DNA of 64,000 nt from WTXA01 sp964415195 (GCA_964415195.1 CAYPYD010000006.1:1-64000); one strand, 5' to 3'. Positions 8,226 to 17,954 are shown, counted from the first letter of the stretch. A program made the numbers and translations. Notes: generated by a model not told the origin, from the letters alone.

Positions 8226-8675
8226 ATGAAAGTAATATTAAATGAAGACATTAAAGGTATCGGTAAAAAAGGCCAAATTTTAGAAGTTGCTGACGGATAT
8301 GGACGCAATTTTCTACTAAAACAAAAAAAGGCTATCCTTGCTACTGATGGTGGAATCAGAGAAGTTAAAGCCATCAAGGAAAAACTGGATGAAAAGAAAG
8401 CTGCAGAACTTCAAGAAGCCAAAGACCTGGCCGCAAAACTTGAAGGCCAAGAAATTGTCTTCCATGAAAAAGTTGGTACAGAAGGCCGTCTATTTGGAGC
8501 AGTAACTAATAAAGAAATCTGTGAACAAGTTAACAAACAATTCAACTTGAAACTAGATAAGAAAAAATTTGAATTAAAAGATTCTATCAAACACCTAGGT
8601 GTTGAATATTGTAAAATAAAGATCTACCCTGGCGTATCAGCTGAAATCAAAGTTAAGGTTGAAGCTAAAGAATAG
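8226..8675 (+). CDS. rplI: 50S ribosomal protein L9
   Basis: 149 residues, usual length. N-terminal domain MKVILNEDIKGIGKKGQILEV with the typical GYGRNFLL, a charged connecting helix (about 45-75), then the C-terminal domain with EGRLFGAVTNKEI. Binds 23S rRNA domain V near the L1 stalk. AAGGAGG precedes the ATG. dnaB starts 12 bases after its stop, giving the classic rplI-dnaB-purA run. Confidence 0.97.
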   Translation: MKVILNEDIKGIGKKGQILEVADGYGRNFLLKQKKAILATDGGIREVKAIKEKLDEKKAAELQEAKDLAAKLEGQEIVFHEKVGTEGRLFGAVTNKEICEQVNKQFNLKLDKKKFELKDSIKHLGVEYCKIKIYPGVSAEIKVKVEAKE

Positions 8676-8687
8676 GAGTGGCAAGAA

Positions 8688-10031
8688 TTGGATAGAATAC
8701 CACCTCATGATCTTAACGCTGAACAAGCCTTGTTAAGTTGCCTACTTCAAGATCAAAGAACACTTGACAAAGTTTATGAAATTATCAACATTGACGATTT
8801 CTACAGTGACAAGCATAAGAAAATTTATGATGCGATTCTTGGTTTGAACAGAAAAAGTGAACCTTTTGATGCTATAACCGTCAGTTCATATTTAGATAAA
8901 ACAGACCAGCTTACAGTTGTAGGTGGTCTTTCTTACTTGTTATCCATTACCAATGAGGTTCCGGTAACAACCCACGCTGAGTACTATGCTAAAATTGTGG
9001 CAGAGAAATCTACCCTTCGCCAGCTAATTGCTACAGCCAAGGAAATTACCGATGAAGTTTATACTGGTGATAATGAAGTAGAAAATATTCTAGATCGTTC
9101 AGAACAATTTATTCTAGATATTGCCAATAAGAAAAAAAGAAGCGGCTTTAGTAGAATTGGAGATATTCTTCATACTGCCTTTGATAAACTTGAAACTCTT
9201 AAAAATAAGGATAATCAAGTAATTGGAGTACCGACATTCAAGGATTTGGACAAGGTATTAAACGGCTTCCAGCCAAGTGATATGATAATTGTCGCTGCAA
9301 GACCAGGTGTTGGTAAAACATCATTTTGCCTGAATATCGCAGAAAATGCCGCAGTCAATCACAATAAGACTGTTGGAGTATTTTCTCTCGAGATGAGCAA
9401 GGAACAACTAGTTCTTAGACTCCTCTCCTCTCAGGCTTTAGTTGATCAGACAAAAATCAGAAAAGGAACAGTCAGTCAAAGTGAATTCGACGATTTAACA
9501 GCTGCTGCCAATGTTCTTTTAAAAGCACCGATATTTATCGATGATACAGCTGGTATAAATATTATGGAAATTAGAGGAAAAGCCAGACGTCTTCAACAAG
9601 AACACGGCCTAGACCTTATAATAATCGACTATCTCCAACTGATGCAATCAGGAGGCAGTGGTCGTAAAAGCGAAAATAGACAACAAGAGATTTCAGATAT
9701 TTCAAGAAACATCAAACTATTAGCCAGAGAACTTAATGTTCCAATAGTAGCACTGTCCCAGTTAAGTAGAGCAGTCGAACAAAGTGCTGATAAGAAACCA
9801 AACCTTAGTCACTTAAGAGAATCTGGTTCCTTGGAGCAAGACAGCGACGTAGTACTTTTCATTTATAGACAGTCAATGAGTCCTGTAGATGGTGAAGAAG
9901 CAGCTGAAGACAAAACTGCAGAAATCATTATAGGAAAACATAGACATGGAGCTACGGGCAAGGTCAAGATGGTATTTTTGAATGAATATACTAAATTTGT
10001 CAATATTGAAGGTAGTTTAGAGGAGGATTAA
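8688..10031 (+). CDS. dnaB: Replicative DNA helicase
   Basis: Ring helicase that unwinds the replication fork. 447 residues: the N-terminal DnaB domain begins IPPHDLNAEQALLSCLL, and the RecA-like ATPase carries Walker A ARPGVGKTSF near 205, Walker B LIIIDYLQLM near 305 and LRESGSLEQDSDVVLF near 370. The start is a TTG at 8688 with AGGAG nine bases upstream. No intein is present. In Bacillus the gene is called dnaC. Lies between rplI and purA. Confidence 0.97.
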   Translation: MDRIPPHDLNAEQALLSCLLQDQRTLDKVYEIINIDDFYSDKHKKIYDAILGLNRKSEPFDAITVSSYLDKTDQLTVVGGLSYLLSITNEVPVTTHAEYYAKIVAEKSTLRQLIATAKEITDEVYTGDNEVENILDRSEQFILDIANKKKRSGFSRIGDILHTAFDKLETLKNKDNQVIGVPTFKDLDKVLNGFQPSDMIIVAARPGVGKTSFCLNIAENAAVNHNKTVGVFSLEMSKEQLVLRLLSSQALVDQTKIRKGTVSQSEFDDLTAAANVLLKAPIFIDDTAGINIMEIRGKARRLQQEHGLDLIIIDYLQLMQSGGSGRKSENRQQEISDISRNIKLLARELNVPIVALSQLSRAVEQSADKKPNLSHLRESGSLEQDSDVVLFIYRQSMSPVDGEEAAEDKTAEIIIGKHRHGATGKVKMVFLNEYTKFVNIEGSLEED

Positions 10032-10034
10032 CAT

Positions 10035-11327
10035 ATGTCATCTGTTGTATTAATAGGCTCCCAATGGGGAGATGAAGGTAAAGGCAAAATAACCGACTAT
10101 CTAGCGGAACATGCTGATGTAGTAGCACGTTTCCAAGGAGGCAACAATGCAGGTCATACTGTTATAGTTGGAGATATAGAATATAAACTGCACTTAATTC
10201 CATCAGGAGTTATTTACCCTGGTACAAAATGCATCATTGGTAATGGAGTTGTAGTAGATCCACAAGTTTTACTTGATGAAATGAACTATTTAAAAGAAAA
10301 GGGCGTTGAGGTATCTCCTGATAACCTAAAAATCAGCAGCCACACCCATATAATAATGCCTTACCACAAGATTTTGGACGGTCTCGAGGAAGAAGCTCGT
10401 GGGGATTCCAAAATTGGTACTACTAAAAGAGGAATCGGCCCTTGCTACGTTGATAAAATAGCTCGTGTTGGTATTCGTTTTTGTGATTTAGTTGATATCG
10501 AAACTTTTAGAAGCAAACTTCTTGAGAATGTAACTTTGAAAAACAGAACTCTTCATAAGCTATACGATCAGTCTACCTTGCTTGACTATGATGAAATTTA
10601 CAGTCAATTCATGGGCTATAGAGAACTATTGGCTCCTTATGTTGATGATGTTTCTGTAATTCTTAATAACTATCTAAAGATTGGTGATAAAGTATTATTT
10701 GAAGGTGCCCAAGGTACACTTCTTGATATAGACCATGGAACTTATCCTTTTGTTACTAGTTCAAATCCTACTGCTGGTTATGCTGCTGTAGGTACTGGAG
10801 TAGGTCCAACAAAAATCGACAAAGTTCTAGGAGTTACCAAGGCTTATCTAACTAGAGTAGGTGAAGGTCCTTTCCCAACTGAATTATTTGATGAAGTTGG
10901 TGATCTTCTTGGTACAGTTGGTCATGAATTTGGCACAACAACAGGAAGAAAACGCAGATGTGGATGGTTTGACGCTGTTTTGATGAATTATACTGCTAAC
11001 ATTAACGGTCTTACTCATATGGCTGTTACTAAGTTAGACGTTTTAGATTCACTAAAGACTATAAAGATTTGTACAGCTTATGAAATTAATGGTGTTGTTA
11101 CTAAAAACTTCCCTCCTACTTTGGCAGAACTTTCAAAAGCTAAGCCAATTTATGAGGAAATACCAGGTTGGAATAGTTCAACAATTGGAATAAAAACCTA
11201 TAATGAACTACCTGAAAATGCTAAGGCTTACTTGAAAAAATTAGAGGAATTAGTTGAAGTTCCTATAGCTATTATCGCTGTAGGTCCAAAAAGAGATGAA
11301 ACTATCACTATAATCGACTTATTTTAG
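10035..11327 (+). CDS. purA: Adenylosuccinate synthetase
   Basis: Uses GTP and aspartate to turn IMP into adenylosuccinate, the first step to AMP. 430 residues, standard length. The P-loop-like GSQWGDEGKGKITDYL at 8-23 carries the catalytic Asp, followed by QGGNNAGHT. GTTKRGIGPCY, TTGRKRRCGWFDAV and the C-terminal VGPKRDETI are all typical. GAGGATT precedes the ATG, which lies just after the dnaB stop. Last protein gene of the rpsF run. Confidence 0.97.
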   Translation: MSSVVLIGSQWGDEGKGKITDYLAEHADVVARFQGGNNAGHTVIVGDIEYKLHLIPSGVIYPGTKCIIGNGVVVDPQVLLDEMNYLKEKGVEVSPDNLKISSHTHIIMPYHKILDGLEEEARGDSKIGTTKRGIGPCYVDKIARVGIRFCDLVDIETFRSKLLENVTLKNRTLHKLYDQSTLLDYDEIYSQFMGYRELLAPYVDDVSVILNNYLKIGDKVLFEGAQGTLLDIDHGTYPFVTSSNPTAGYAAVGTGVGPTKIDKVLGVTKAYLTRVGEGPFPTELFDEVGDLLGTVGHEFGTTTGRKRRCGWFDAVLMNYTANINGLTHMAVTKLDVLDSLKTIKICTAYEINGVVTKNFPPTLAELSKAKPIYEEIPGWNSSTIGIKTYNELPENAKAYLKKLEELVEVPIAIIAVGPKRDETITIIDLF

Positions 11328-11336
11328 CTAATTTGA

Positions 11337-11365
11337 TTGACACCGACTGAGATCTTTTGTATAAT
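11337..11365 (+). promoter_or_regulatory. Consensus promoter for tRNA-Lys and tRNA-Phe
   Basis: TTGACA (11337-11342), 17-base spacer, TATAAT (11360-11365): a perfect match to the housekeeping sigma consensus, as expected for stable RNA. The tRNA-Lys begins 22 bases after the -10. Confidence 0.9.
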
Positions 11366-11387
11366 GGTTCTTGCGTATTCGTTAAAT

Positions 11388-11463
11388 GATCCATTAGCTC
11401 AGTCGGTAGAGCACCTGACTTTTAATCAGGGTGTCCCGCGTTCGAGTCGCGGATGGATCACCA
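11388..11463 (+). tRNA. tRNA-Lys (anticodon TTT)
   Basis: 76 bases including an encoded CCA. Acceptor GATCCAT pairs with ATGGATC; the anticodon stem CTGA/TCAG encloses CTTTTAA with anticodon TTT; the T-arm GCGTTCGAGTCGC is normal. Confidence 0.96.
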
Positions 11464-11468
11464 AGATT

Positions 11469-11544
<76 letters not shown>

Positions 11545-11550
11545 AGTTAG

Positions 11551-11577
11551 CCTTTAACTTAAGTTAAAGGTTTTTTT
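11551..11577 (+). terminator. Intrinsic terminator of the tRNA operon
   Basis: Stem CCTTTAACTT/AAGTTAAAGG (perfect inverted repeat, 11551-11570) followed by at least seven T. Lies 6 bases after tRNA-Phe. typA begins 28 bases further on, with no clear promoter of its own. Confidence 0.9.
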
Positions 11578-11605
11578 TGTGAAAAGATAGAATTAAGGAG
11601 TAAAT

Positions 11606-13417
11606 ATGAAAAAAATTATCAATATTGCTATAGTTGCACACGTAGATCATGGCAAGACCACTTTAGTGGATGAACTATTAAAACAATCTGGAACCTTTAC
11701 TGAAAGACAAGTTGTTGATGAAAGGGTTATGGACTCAAATGATTTAGAAAAAGAGAGAGGAATTACTATCCTTTCTAAAAATACTTCAGTTAATTATGGA
11801 GATATTAAAATCAATATCGTTGATACACCTGGGCACGCCGACTTCGGTGGTGAGGTTGAAAGGGTATTATCAATGGTTGACGGTATTCTTCTATTAGTTG
11901 ATGCTTTTGAAGGTCCAATGCCTCAAACAAGATTTGTTTTGTCTAAGGCTCTTCAAGCTAACTTAAAACCTATTGTAGTAATTAATAAGATTGATAGACC
12001 TGGTTCTACTCCATTAGAGAGTATTGATAAGGTTATTGATTTGTTTATAGAACTTGAAGCTAATGATGATCAACTGGAGTTCCCTGTTGTCTTCACCTCT
12101 GCTAAAAAAGGTATTGCCACTATGGATATAGATGTTGAAGGTACAAACATGAAGCCTTTATTTGAATCTATAATCAATACAATTAAACCTGCTTCATCAC
12201 ATGAAGATGAACCACTTCAAATTCTTATCTCTAATATTGAAGGTAATGAATATTTAGGACGTATGGCTTTAGGTAGAATCAGCCAAGGTAGACCTAAAAA
12301 GGGTATGTCTGTAACAGTAGGTACTGCCGATGATAACAGAATTGCTAAAATTGGTAAGATTTTCACCTTCAACGGCTTGGATAAGGCTGAAGTTGAGAGT
12401 GGAGACCCTGGTGATATTGTTGCTATTTCTGGATTAGGTGATCTTAACATTGGTGAGACTATTGGTGAGACTGCTAATTTCATGCCTGTTGATTTTACTG
12501 ATATTGATGCACCAACTGTTTCAATGACATTTTCTGTTAATAATAGTCCTTTTGCTGGACTTGAAGGTGATTTTGTAACTTCAAGACATTTAAATGATCG
12601 TCTACAGAAGGAAGTTGAGACAAACTTAAGTCTTAGAGTAGAAGAAACTGATTCTAAAGAGAGTATTAAAGTTTCTGGTCGAGGTGAGTTACACTTATCA
12701 ATACTTATCGAGACTATGAGACGTGAAGGTTATGAGTTCATGGTTTCCAAGCCATCAATTATATACAAAGACATCCATGGTGTAAAACATGAGCCTATGG
12801 AGGAGTTGATAGTTGATATTCCTGAAGAGTTCATGGGTGTAGTTATGGAAAAACTTGGTCTTAGAAAAGCGGAACTTAAGAATATGAGTACAGGTAACAA
12901 AGGTTATACTAGACTTGAGTTTGAAATACCTGCTAGAAGTTTGATTGGTTATGGCGGAGAGTTCTTGACTGATACTAAGGGTAATGGTATTTTAAATCAT
13001 ATCTTTATTGGTTATGCACCTGCTAAGGGCGAAATTCAAACAAGGAAAAAAGGTGTACTGGTTGCTTTTGAATCTGGTACCTCTACCGACTATGGCTTAT
13101 TTAATGCCCAGGACAGAGGAACCCTATTTATAGGCTCTGGTGTGGAAGTTTATCAAGGAATGATCGTTGGTGAAAACTCACGTGGCGAAGATATTGCCAT
13201 TAATGTCTGTAAACAAAAGCATTTATCTAACATGCGTTCTTCAGGTGCTGATGAGTCCTTGAAGTTAAGTCCTCCTAGAACTCTTTCACTTGAACAATCA
13301 ATTGAAATGATCGAAGATGATGAATTGGTAGAAATAACACCAAAGAACATCAGAATCAGAAAGAAAATTCTAGACAACAACATGAGAGCAAAAAGTGTAA
13401 ATAGAAAAAATAAATAG
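11606..13417 (+). CDS. typA: Translational GTPase TypA/BipA
   Basis: Ribosome-binding GTPase related to EF-G, linked to stress and low-temperature ribosome assembly. 603 residues, normal length. G1 AHVDHGKTT at 11-19, the switch I region with ERGITILSK, G3 DTPGHADFGGEVER, G4 NKIDRPG. The TypA-specific C-terminus includes NSRGEDIAINVCKQKHLSNMR and LSPPRTLSLEQSIEMI. TAAGGAGT precedes the ATG. It follows the tRNA terminator closely and may depend on read-through. Confidence 0.97.
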   Translation: MKKIINIAIVAHVDHGKTTLVDELLKQSGTFTERQVVDERVMDSNDLEKERGITILSKNTSVNYGDIKINIVDTPGHADFGGEVERVLSMVDGILLLVDAFEGPMPQTRFVLSKALQANLKPIVVINKIDRPGSTPLESIDKVIDLFIELEANDDQLEFPVVFTSAKKGIATMDIDVEGTNMKPLFESIINTIKPASSHEDEPLQILISNIEGNEYLGRMALGRISQGRPKKGMSVTVGTADDNRIAKIGKIFTFNGLDKAEVESGDPGDIVAISGLGDLNIGETIGETANFMPVDFTDIDAPTVSMTFSVNNSPFAGLEGDFVTSRHLNDRLQKEVETNLSLRVEETDSKESIKVSGRGELHLSILIETMRREGYEFMVSKPSIIYKDIHGVKHEPMEELIVDIPEEFMGVVMEKLGLRKAELKNMSTGNKGYTRLEFEIPARSLIGYGGEFLTDTKGNGILNHIFIGYAPAKGEIQTRKKGVLVAFESGTSTDYGLFNAQDRGTLFIGSGVEVYQGMIVGENSRGEDIAINVCKQKHLSNMRSSGADESLKLSPPRTLSLEQSIEMIEDDELVEITPKNIRIRKKILDNNMRAKSVNRKNK

Positions 13418-13443
13418 TTGATAAATTAATTATGATATTAATA

Positions 13444-13473
13444 AAAAGAGCAGTTCAAATGAACTGCTCTTTT
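13444..13473. terminator. Bidirectional terminator between typA and the CDF transporter
   Basis: Perfect 13-pair stem AAAAGAGCAGTTC/GAACTGCTCTTTT with an AAAT loop. T-rich on both strands, serving the converging genes that end at 13417 and 13496. Confidence 0.9.
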
Positions 13474-13495
13474 GTTATTATTATTTGGTTTTTTA

Positions 13496-14668
13496 CTAGC
13501 CTATAAAGCTATATTCCATATTCACAACCATATTATATCTAGAATCTCTTTTCTTTATTTCTTCTATCAACTTTTTCTCTAAATCTGGTTTTAAGGTTTC
13601 ATCAAAGCCGAAAGGAAGTTCTAGGTCAAAGATAAAGTTTATTTGATCATGACCATCCACCAGTCTGAAATCATGAGCTGAGAGTTCTCCCTCATAATTT
13701 TTCAAGACCTCTGCTACTAACAATTTTAATTTATCAAGTCGTTCATCGTTCATAGTCACAGGATCCATATGGATTACCAGAAAAATTCCCAGTTCTTCTC
13801 CTACTTCACGTTCTATTTTATCAATCAACTCATGAGAAACTTCAATAGAAACATCCTCTGCCACCTCAGCATGAATTGAAACCATACTGTAAGTAGGTCC
13901 ATAGGTATGACTAATAAGATCATGTACTCCAAGAATACCATCATACTTTAAGACTGCCGCTTTTATTTTATCAGCATCTTCTTTCTTGATTGATTGCCCC
14001 ATCAAGACAGATACAACGCCCCTACCTATATTCACACCACTATAAAGGATGAATATACCAATCAATAAACTAATATAACCGTCAAGATTAACATCAAATA
14101 GAAATGAGATAATTATAGCAGAAATCATACCACTAGTTACCAAAACATCATTTCTACTATCTGTGGAGGTGGCAATAAGAGCCTCAGAGTTAATCTTCAC
14201 TCCTACTTTTTTATTAACCAACATCTGCCAGACTTTAATAAATACTGATAATATTAAAAACCCTATTAACAATGGATTGAACTCCAAAGGTTGAGGATCA
14301 ATTATATTACCAATAGACTGTTTCAATATCTCATAACCAACGAGTAGAATGAGGAAGGAAACTATTAAAGCTGCAACATACTCAATCCTTCCATGTCCAA
14401 ATGGGTGATCCTTATCTGGAGGTCTATTAGATATCTTAAAGCTGATAAGGGAAACAAGAGATGATACCGAATCAGATAAATTATTAAGTCCATCAGCTAC
14501 TACAGCTAAACTATTAATTATTAGACCTATGGTAATTTTTACCACCACTAGGAACAAATTGCTAAGTATACCTACCATAGTTGCCAGGAGTCCGTAGTTC
14601 TCTCTAACCTTATTATCTTGAATATTATCCTTATCTTTGATAAAGATATTAATTAGAAAATTTAACAT
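13496..14668 (-). CDS. Cation diffusion facilitator (CDF) family transporter
   Basis: 390-residue metal/proton antiporter of the plasma membrane. Six hydrophobic helices lie in residues 25-220. Helix 2 carries VADGLNNLSDS, followed by the family loop HPFGHGRIEY. Helix 5 has TDSRNDV. A cytoplasmic domain (about 225-310, with HDLISHTYGP and IHAEVAEDVSIEVSHELID) is the usual dimerising metal sensor. The last 75 residues form an extra tail found in one subgroup of larger CDF proteins. The ion (Zn, Mn or Fe) cannot be set from sequence. It is 11 bases downstream of dapL and probably in that operon. Confidence 0.9.
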   Translation of the reverse strand: MLNFLINIFIKDKDNIQDNKVRENYGLLATMVGILSNLFLVVVKITIGLIINSLAVVADGLNNLSDSVSSLVSLISFKISNRPPDKDHPFGHGRIEYVAALIVSFLILLVGYEILKQSIGNIIDPQPLEFNPLLIGFLILSVFIKVWQMLVNKKVGVKINSEALIATSTDSRNDVLVTSGMISAIIISFLFDVNLDGYISLLIGIFILYSGVNIGRGVVSVLMGQSIKKEDADKIKAAVLKYDGILGVHDLISHTYGPTYSMVSIHAEVAEDVSIEVSHELIDKIEREVGEELGIFLVIHMDPVTMNDERLDKLKLLVAEVLKNYEGELSAHDFRLVDGHDQINFIFDLELPFGFDETLKPDLEKKLIEEIKKRDSRYNMVVNMEYSFIG

Positions 14669-14679
14669 TTATCACCTTT

Positions 14680-15882
14680 CTATAAAGACAGTTTTTTGAA
14701 TCTTTCCATAGCTTCTATTGTATTGTCTCTACTACCAAAGGCAGTTAATCTGAAGTAACCTTCACCATTTTGTCCAAAACCAACACCTGGTGTTCCAACA
14801 ATATTTAACTGGTTTAATAAAATATCAAAGAAATCCCATGATGGTAGTTTATTTGGTGTTTTTAACCAAATATATGGAGCATTGATTCCACCAAAGGTTT
14901 CAATTCCAACCTCACCTAAACCTGCCTTGATTAATTTGGCATTTTCCATATAATAGCTAATAATATCTGCAACTTCTTTTTTACCACTATCAGTGTAGAT
15001 ACTTTCAGCAGCTTTTTGTACTATGTATGGTACTCCATTGAACTTTGTTGAATGTCTTCTATTCCACAATTTATTTATAGATACAGGTTCACCTGTTGTG
15101 GTGTAACCCTTAAGTTCCTTAGGAATTACTGTGTATGCACATCTAGTTCCAGTAAAGCCGGCCTTTTTAGAAAAACTTCTAAATTCGATTGCCACTTCCT
15201 TGGCACCTTCAATTTCATATATACTATGAGGAATATTTTCTTCAGTGATAAAGGCCTCATAAGCAGCATCAAATAATATTAAGGACTTATTATCTCTTGC
15301 ATAATCAACCCAGACTTTTAATTGTTCCTTAGTCAATACTGTACCTGTTGGATTATTTGGAAGACATAAATATATCATATCTACCTTCTCTTCCGGAAGT
15401 GCAGGCACAAAGTTATTTTCCTTATTACATGGTAGGTAAGTAATATTCTCTCTGCCAGCCATAATATTAGTATCTAAATATACAGGATAAACAGGATCAG
15501 TGATTGCAACCCTATTATCAACACCAAGGATATCACCGATGTTACCAGTGTCAGACTTAGAGCCATCGCTGATAAAAACTTCATCCTTATCTAATTCTAT
15601 CCCTCTTGGTCTAAACTCATTATCAATGATTTTTTCTATTAGAAAATCATATCCTAACTCAGGTCCATATCCCTTGAAAGTATCAATTTTAGACATTTCA
15701 TCAACTGCTTCATGTAGTGAAGTGATAATTGTCGGACTCAAGGGTCTAGTAACATCACCTATTCCAAGTCTTATAATTTTCTTGTCCTGGTTTTCACTTG
15801 AAAAGGCATTGACCCTTTTAGCAATATCAGAAAATAGGTAGTTGTTCTTAATCTTTAAAAAATTCTCGTTAACTTTAATCAT
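14680..15882 (-). CDS. dapL: LL-diaminopimelate aminotransferase
   Basis: PLP enzyme making LL-diaminopimelate from tetrahydrodipicolinate in one step, which bypasses the succinyl or acetyl branch of lysine synthesis. 400 residues. Motifs: RLGIGDVTRPLSP (38-50), GYGPELGY, LPNNPTGT (174-181), D205 in LFDAAYEAF, and the Schiff-base lysine K239 in SFSKKAGFTGTRC. The start follows GGAGAG. It lies 11 bases after dapF. With DapF it supplies meso-diaminopimelate for peptidoglycan and lysine. Confidence 0.96.
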   Translation of the reverse strand: MIKVNENFLKIKNNYLFSDIAKRVNAFSSENQDKKIIRLGIGDVTRPLSPTIITSLHEAVDEMSKIDTFKGYGPELGYDFLIEKIIDNEFRPRGIELDKDEVFISDGSKSDTGNIGDILGVDNRVAITDPVYPVYLDTNIMAGRENITYLPCNKENNFVPALPEEKVDMIYLCLPNNPTGTVLTKEQLKVWVDYARDNKSLILFDAAYEAFITEENIPHSIYEIEGAKEVAIEFRSFSKKAGFTGTRCAYTVIPKELKGYTTTGEPVSINKLWNRRHSTKFNGVPYIVQKAAESIYTDSGKKEVADIISYYMENAKLIKAGLGEVGIETFGGINAPYIWLKTPNKLPSWDFFDILLNQLNIVGTPGVGFGQNGEGYFRLTAFGSRDNTIEAMERFKKLSL

Positions 15883-15893
15883 TTCATCTCTCC

Positions 15894-16733
15894 TTAAATT
15901 TCTATCTCGCCCTGGAATACTGTAGTTGCAGGTCCAGTCATATAAACGTTATTATCAGCTTCATTCCACTCAATTTCCAGATTCCCACCAAGTAGAATCA
16001 ATTTAGCTTTTCTATCAGTCAGATTATTTAGGACGGATGCAACCAAAGTTGCACTCGCGCCGGTTCCACAAGCTAATGTTTCTCCTGAACCTCTTTCCCA
16101 GACTCTCATTTTAATAGTATTTCTATCTACAATTTGTGCAAATTCGGTGTTTATTCTTCTTGGAAACATTTCATGATTCTCGATTTGAACCCCGACTCCG
16201 TGAACATCGAAATTATCCACATCATCTACAAAGGTAATGGCATGAGGATTACCCATAGAAACACAGGTCACATTATATGAAATCCCATTAACATCTATCT
16301 TCTCATTTATAACTCTGTCCTTTGGAAATATTGCTGGAATATCCTTAGTATCAAGTTTTGGTTGACCCATATTAACTGTAACCTTTTCAACAGTACCATC
16401 AACAACTTGCATATCAAGAATCATGACTCCCGCTAAGGTTTCCAAGGTTATTTTTTCCTTGTCAGTCATCTTGTTGTCATAAACATATTTAGCAACACAT
16501 CTGGTAGCATTCCCACACATTTCTGCTTCAGAACCATCATTGTTAAACATCCTCATTTTAAAATCACTAGTATCCGATGGTAAAATCATCACAATTCCAT
16601 CAGAACCAATACCAAAATGTCTATCACTGATTTTTATTGATAACTCACTTGGATTTTCTATTTGTTCCTCAAAGCCATTGATATAGATATAATCATTACC
16701 TAGACCATGCATTTTAGTAAATTTTAACATCAT
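15894..16733 (-). CDS. dapF: Diaminopimelate epimerase
   Basis: Turns LL- into meso-diaminopimelate by a two-base mechanism. 279 residues. Catalytic cysteines C73 (EMCGNATRC) and C222 (LACGTGA) are both present. N-terminal KMHGLGNDY and central SMGNPHAITFVDD are typical. The start MMLKFTK has AGAGGG upstream. First gene of the dapF-dapL-CDF operon, with a promoter at 16771-16799. Confidence 0.97.
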   Translation of the reverse strand: MMLKFTKMHGLGNDYIYINGFEEQIENPSELSIKISDRHFGIGSDGIVMILPSDTSDFKMRMFNNDGSEAEMCGNATRCVAKYVYDNKMTDKEKITLETLAGVMILDMQVVDGTVEKVTVNMGQPKLDTKDIPAIFPKDRVINEKIDVNGISYNVTCVSMGNPHAITFVDDVDNFDVHGVGVQIENHEMFPRRINTEFAQIVDRNTIKMRVWERGSGETLACGTGASATLVASVLNNLTDRKAKLILLGGNLEIEWNEADNNVYMTGPATTVFQGEIEI

Positions 16734-16770
16734 TTTACTTATCCCTCTTTCTTTATATATACATTCTAAA

Positions 16771-16799
16771 ATTATAGCAAAAAACGGCTTTTTAGTAAA
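16771..16799 (-). promoter_or_regulatory. dapF operon promoter
   Basis: Minus strand: -35 TTTACT (16794-16799), 17-base spacer, -10 TATAAT (16771-16776). No lysine riboswitch fits in the 38-base leader. Confidence 0.65.
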
Positions 16800-16863
16800 G
16801 AATAACTAGCCTTTGAAGTTGGAGTTGATATAATGGAATTAGATTGTAAAGGAGATACTAATA

Positions 16864-17706
16864 ATGAAAGAAAAAACTATTAAAATCTTGGCATTGGATG
16901 GACAGGAATTAAATCTGAATATATATACACCTGATTCAATAGAACCAAGAGTAAGCATATTGGGAATTCATGGTTTCGGAGAATTTGGAGAACGTTATAG
17001 AAAGGTGGCTGAGTATTTCACAGAACAAGGTGCTGCTTTCTATATCCATGATCAAAGAGGACATGGATTAACCCCTGGTAATAGAGGTGTTATAGATTCA
17101 TACAATTCTTTTTTAGATGATATTGATTTAGTCCTCAATATCATTCGTGATGAACAAGGTAATAAACCCGTTGTCTTTTACGGACATAGTATGGGAGGCA
17201 ATATTGCCCTTAGATATTTGATGACTCGAGATGCCAGTGATATTTCAGCTAGTATAATTTCTAGTCCATGGTTAAAACTCTATAAGGAAACACCCCTATT
17301 AATTGTAAAAATCATGGAGAAAATTCTTGGTCCAAGTTTTAGAATAAAAGCTAAGATTGGTTCACTCTCTCATGACAGGGATCTTCTTAAGGAAGTTAAT
17401 TCTTCCGGTCTTTATCATAACTATATTTGTACAACCATGGCCAGAGGTATAATGGAATCTGGATTATTCATTTTAAACAATCCCCAATTACTTAAAAATC
17501 CAACTCTTTTAATGTCAGCTGAACTTGATAATGTAGTTGATTTAAAAGCTATTGAACAATTTGCTGAATCTAATGTTGAAAATATTGAATATATTAAATG
17601 GCCTAGTATGTTCCATGAGCTGCATAATGAAAAGGAAAGACTTCAAGTGTTAGCTACTGCCTGGAATTTCATACTGACTAAGGCAATTTTAGACAAAGAA
17701 AAATAA
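16864..17706 (+). CDS. Alpha/beta hydrolase, lysophospholipase/monoacylglycerol lipase type
   Basis: 280 residues with no signal peptide, so cytosolic. The oxyanion region GIHGFGEFGERY is at 34-45. The nucleophile S109 sits in the elbow GHSMGG (107-112). A later SAELDNVVD (Asp) and WPSMFHELHNE (His) complete the triad. DQRGHGLTPGNRG is typical of the monoglyceride-lipase-like group. It stands alone on the plus strand, divergent from dapF, with a TATAAT at 16829-16834 but a poor -35. Natural substrate not known. Confidence 0.85.
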   Translation: MKEKTIKILALDGQELNLNIYTPDSIEPRVSILGIHGFGEFGERYRKVAEYFTEQGAAFYIHDQRGHGLTPGNRGVIDSYNSFLDDIDLVLNIIRDEQGNKPVVFYGHSMGGNIALRYLMTRDASDISASIISSPWLKLYKETPLLIVKIMEKILGPSFRIKAKIGSLSHDRDLLKEVNSSGLYHNYICTTMARGIMESGLFILNNPQLLKNPTLLMSAELDNVVDLKAIEQFAESNVENIEYIKWPSMFHELHNEKERLQVLATAWNFILTKAILDKEK

Positions 17707-17730
17707 CCACTTATGGCCGAGCGGTTATTT
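17701..17730 (+). terminator. Possible terminator hairpin after the hydrolase gene
   Basis: AAATAACC (17701-17708) and GGTTATTT (17723-17730) form an 8-pair stem overlapping the stop codon. The 14-base loop holds GGCCGAGC, which with its flank looks like a serine/leucine tRNA D-arm. The T-tail is weak. Confidence 0.45.
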
Positions 17731-17776
17731 CCTTTGCAATTTGGACTGTGACATACCTTAAAAATATTTCAAAAAG

Positions 17777-17836
17777 AAATATCCTGCTACAAAAACAACT
17801 CAAATATTAGTGAATTGTTCTTGTAGTAGGATATTT
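17777..17836. repeat. 60-base inverted repeat in the gap 17731-17954
   Basis: Arms AAATATCCTGCTACAA (17777-17792) and TTGTAGTAGGATATTT (17821-17836) differ at one base, and inner ACAA/TTGT and TCA/TGA pairs extend the stem. There is no T-run like that of a normal terminator. The rest of the 248-base gap shows no gene. May be a structured transcript end or a small mobile-type repeat. Confidence 0.55.
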
Positions 17837-17954
17837 ACGGATCCTGTAGAAACGCCGAACCATATTATCGACATATACAATAGGTATGATTTAATTTTAC
17901 TAATTGAATAATACAACATCCAGTGAATTAAGTCAACATTAATTTTTATTTTTT

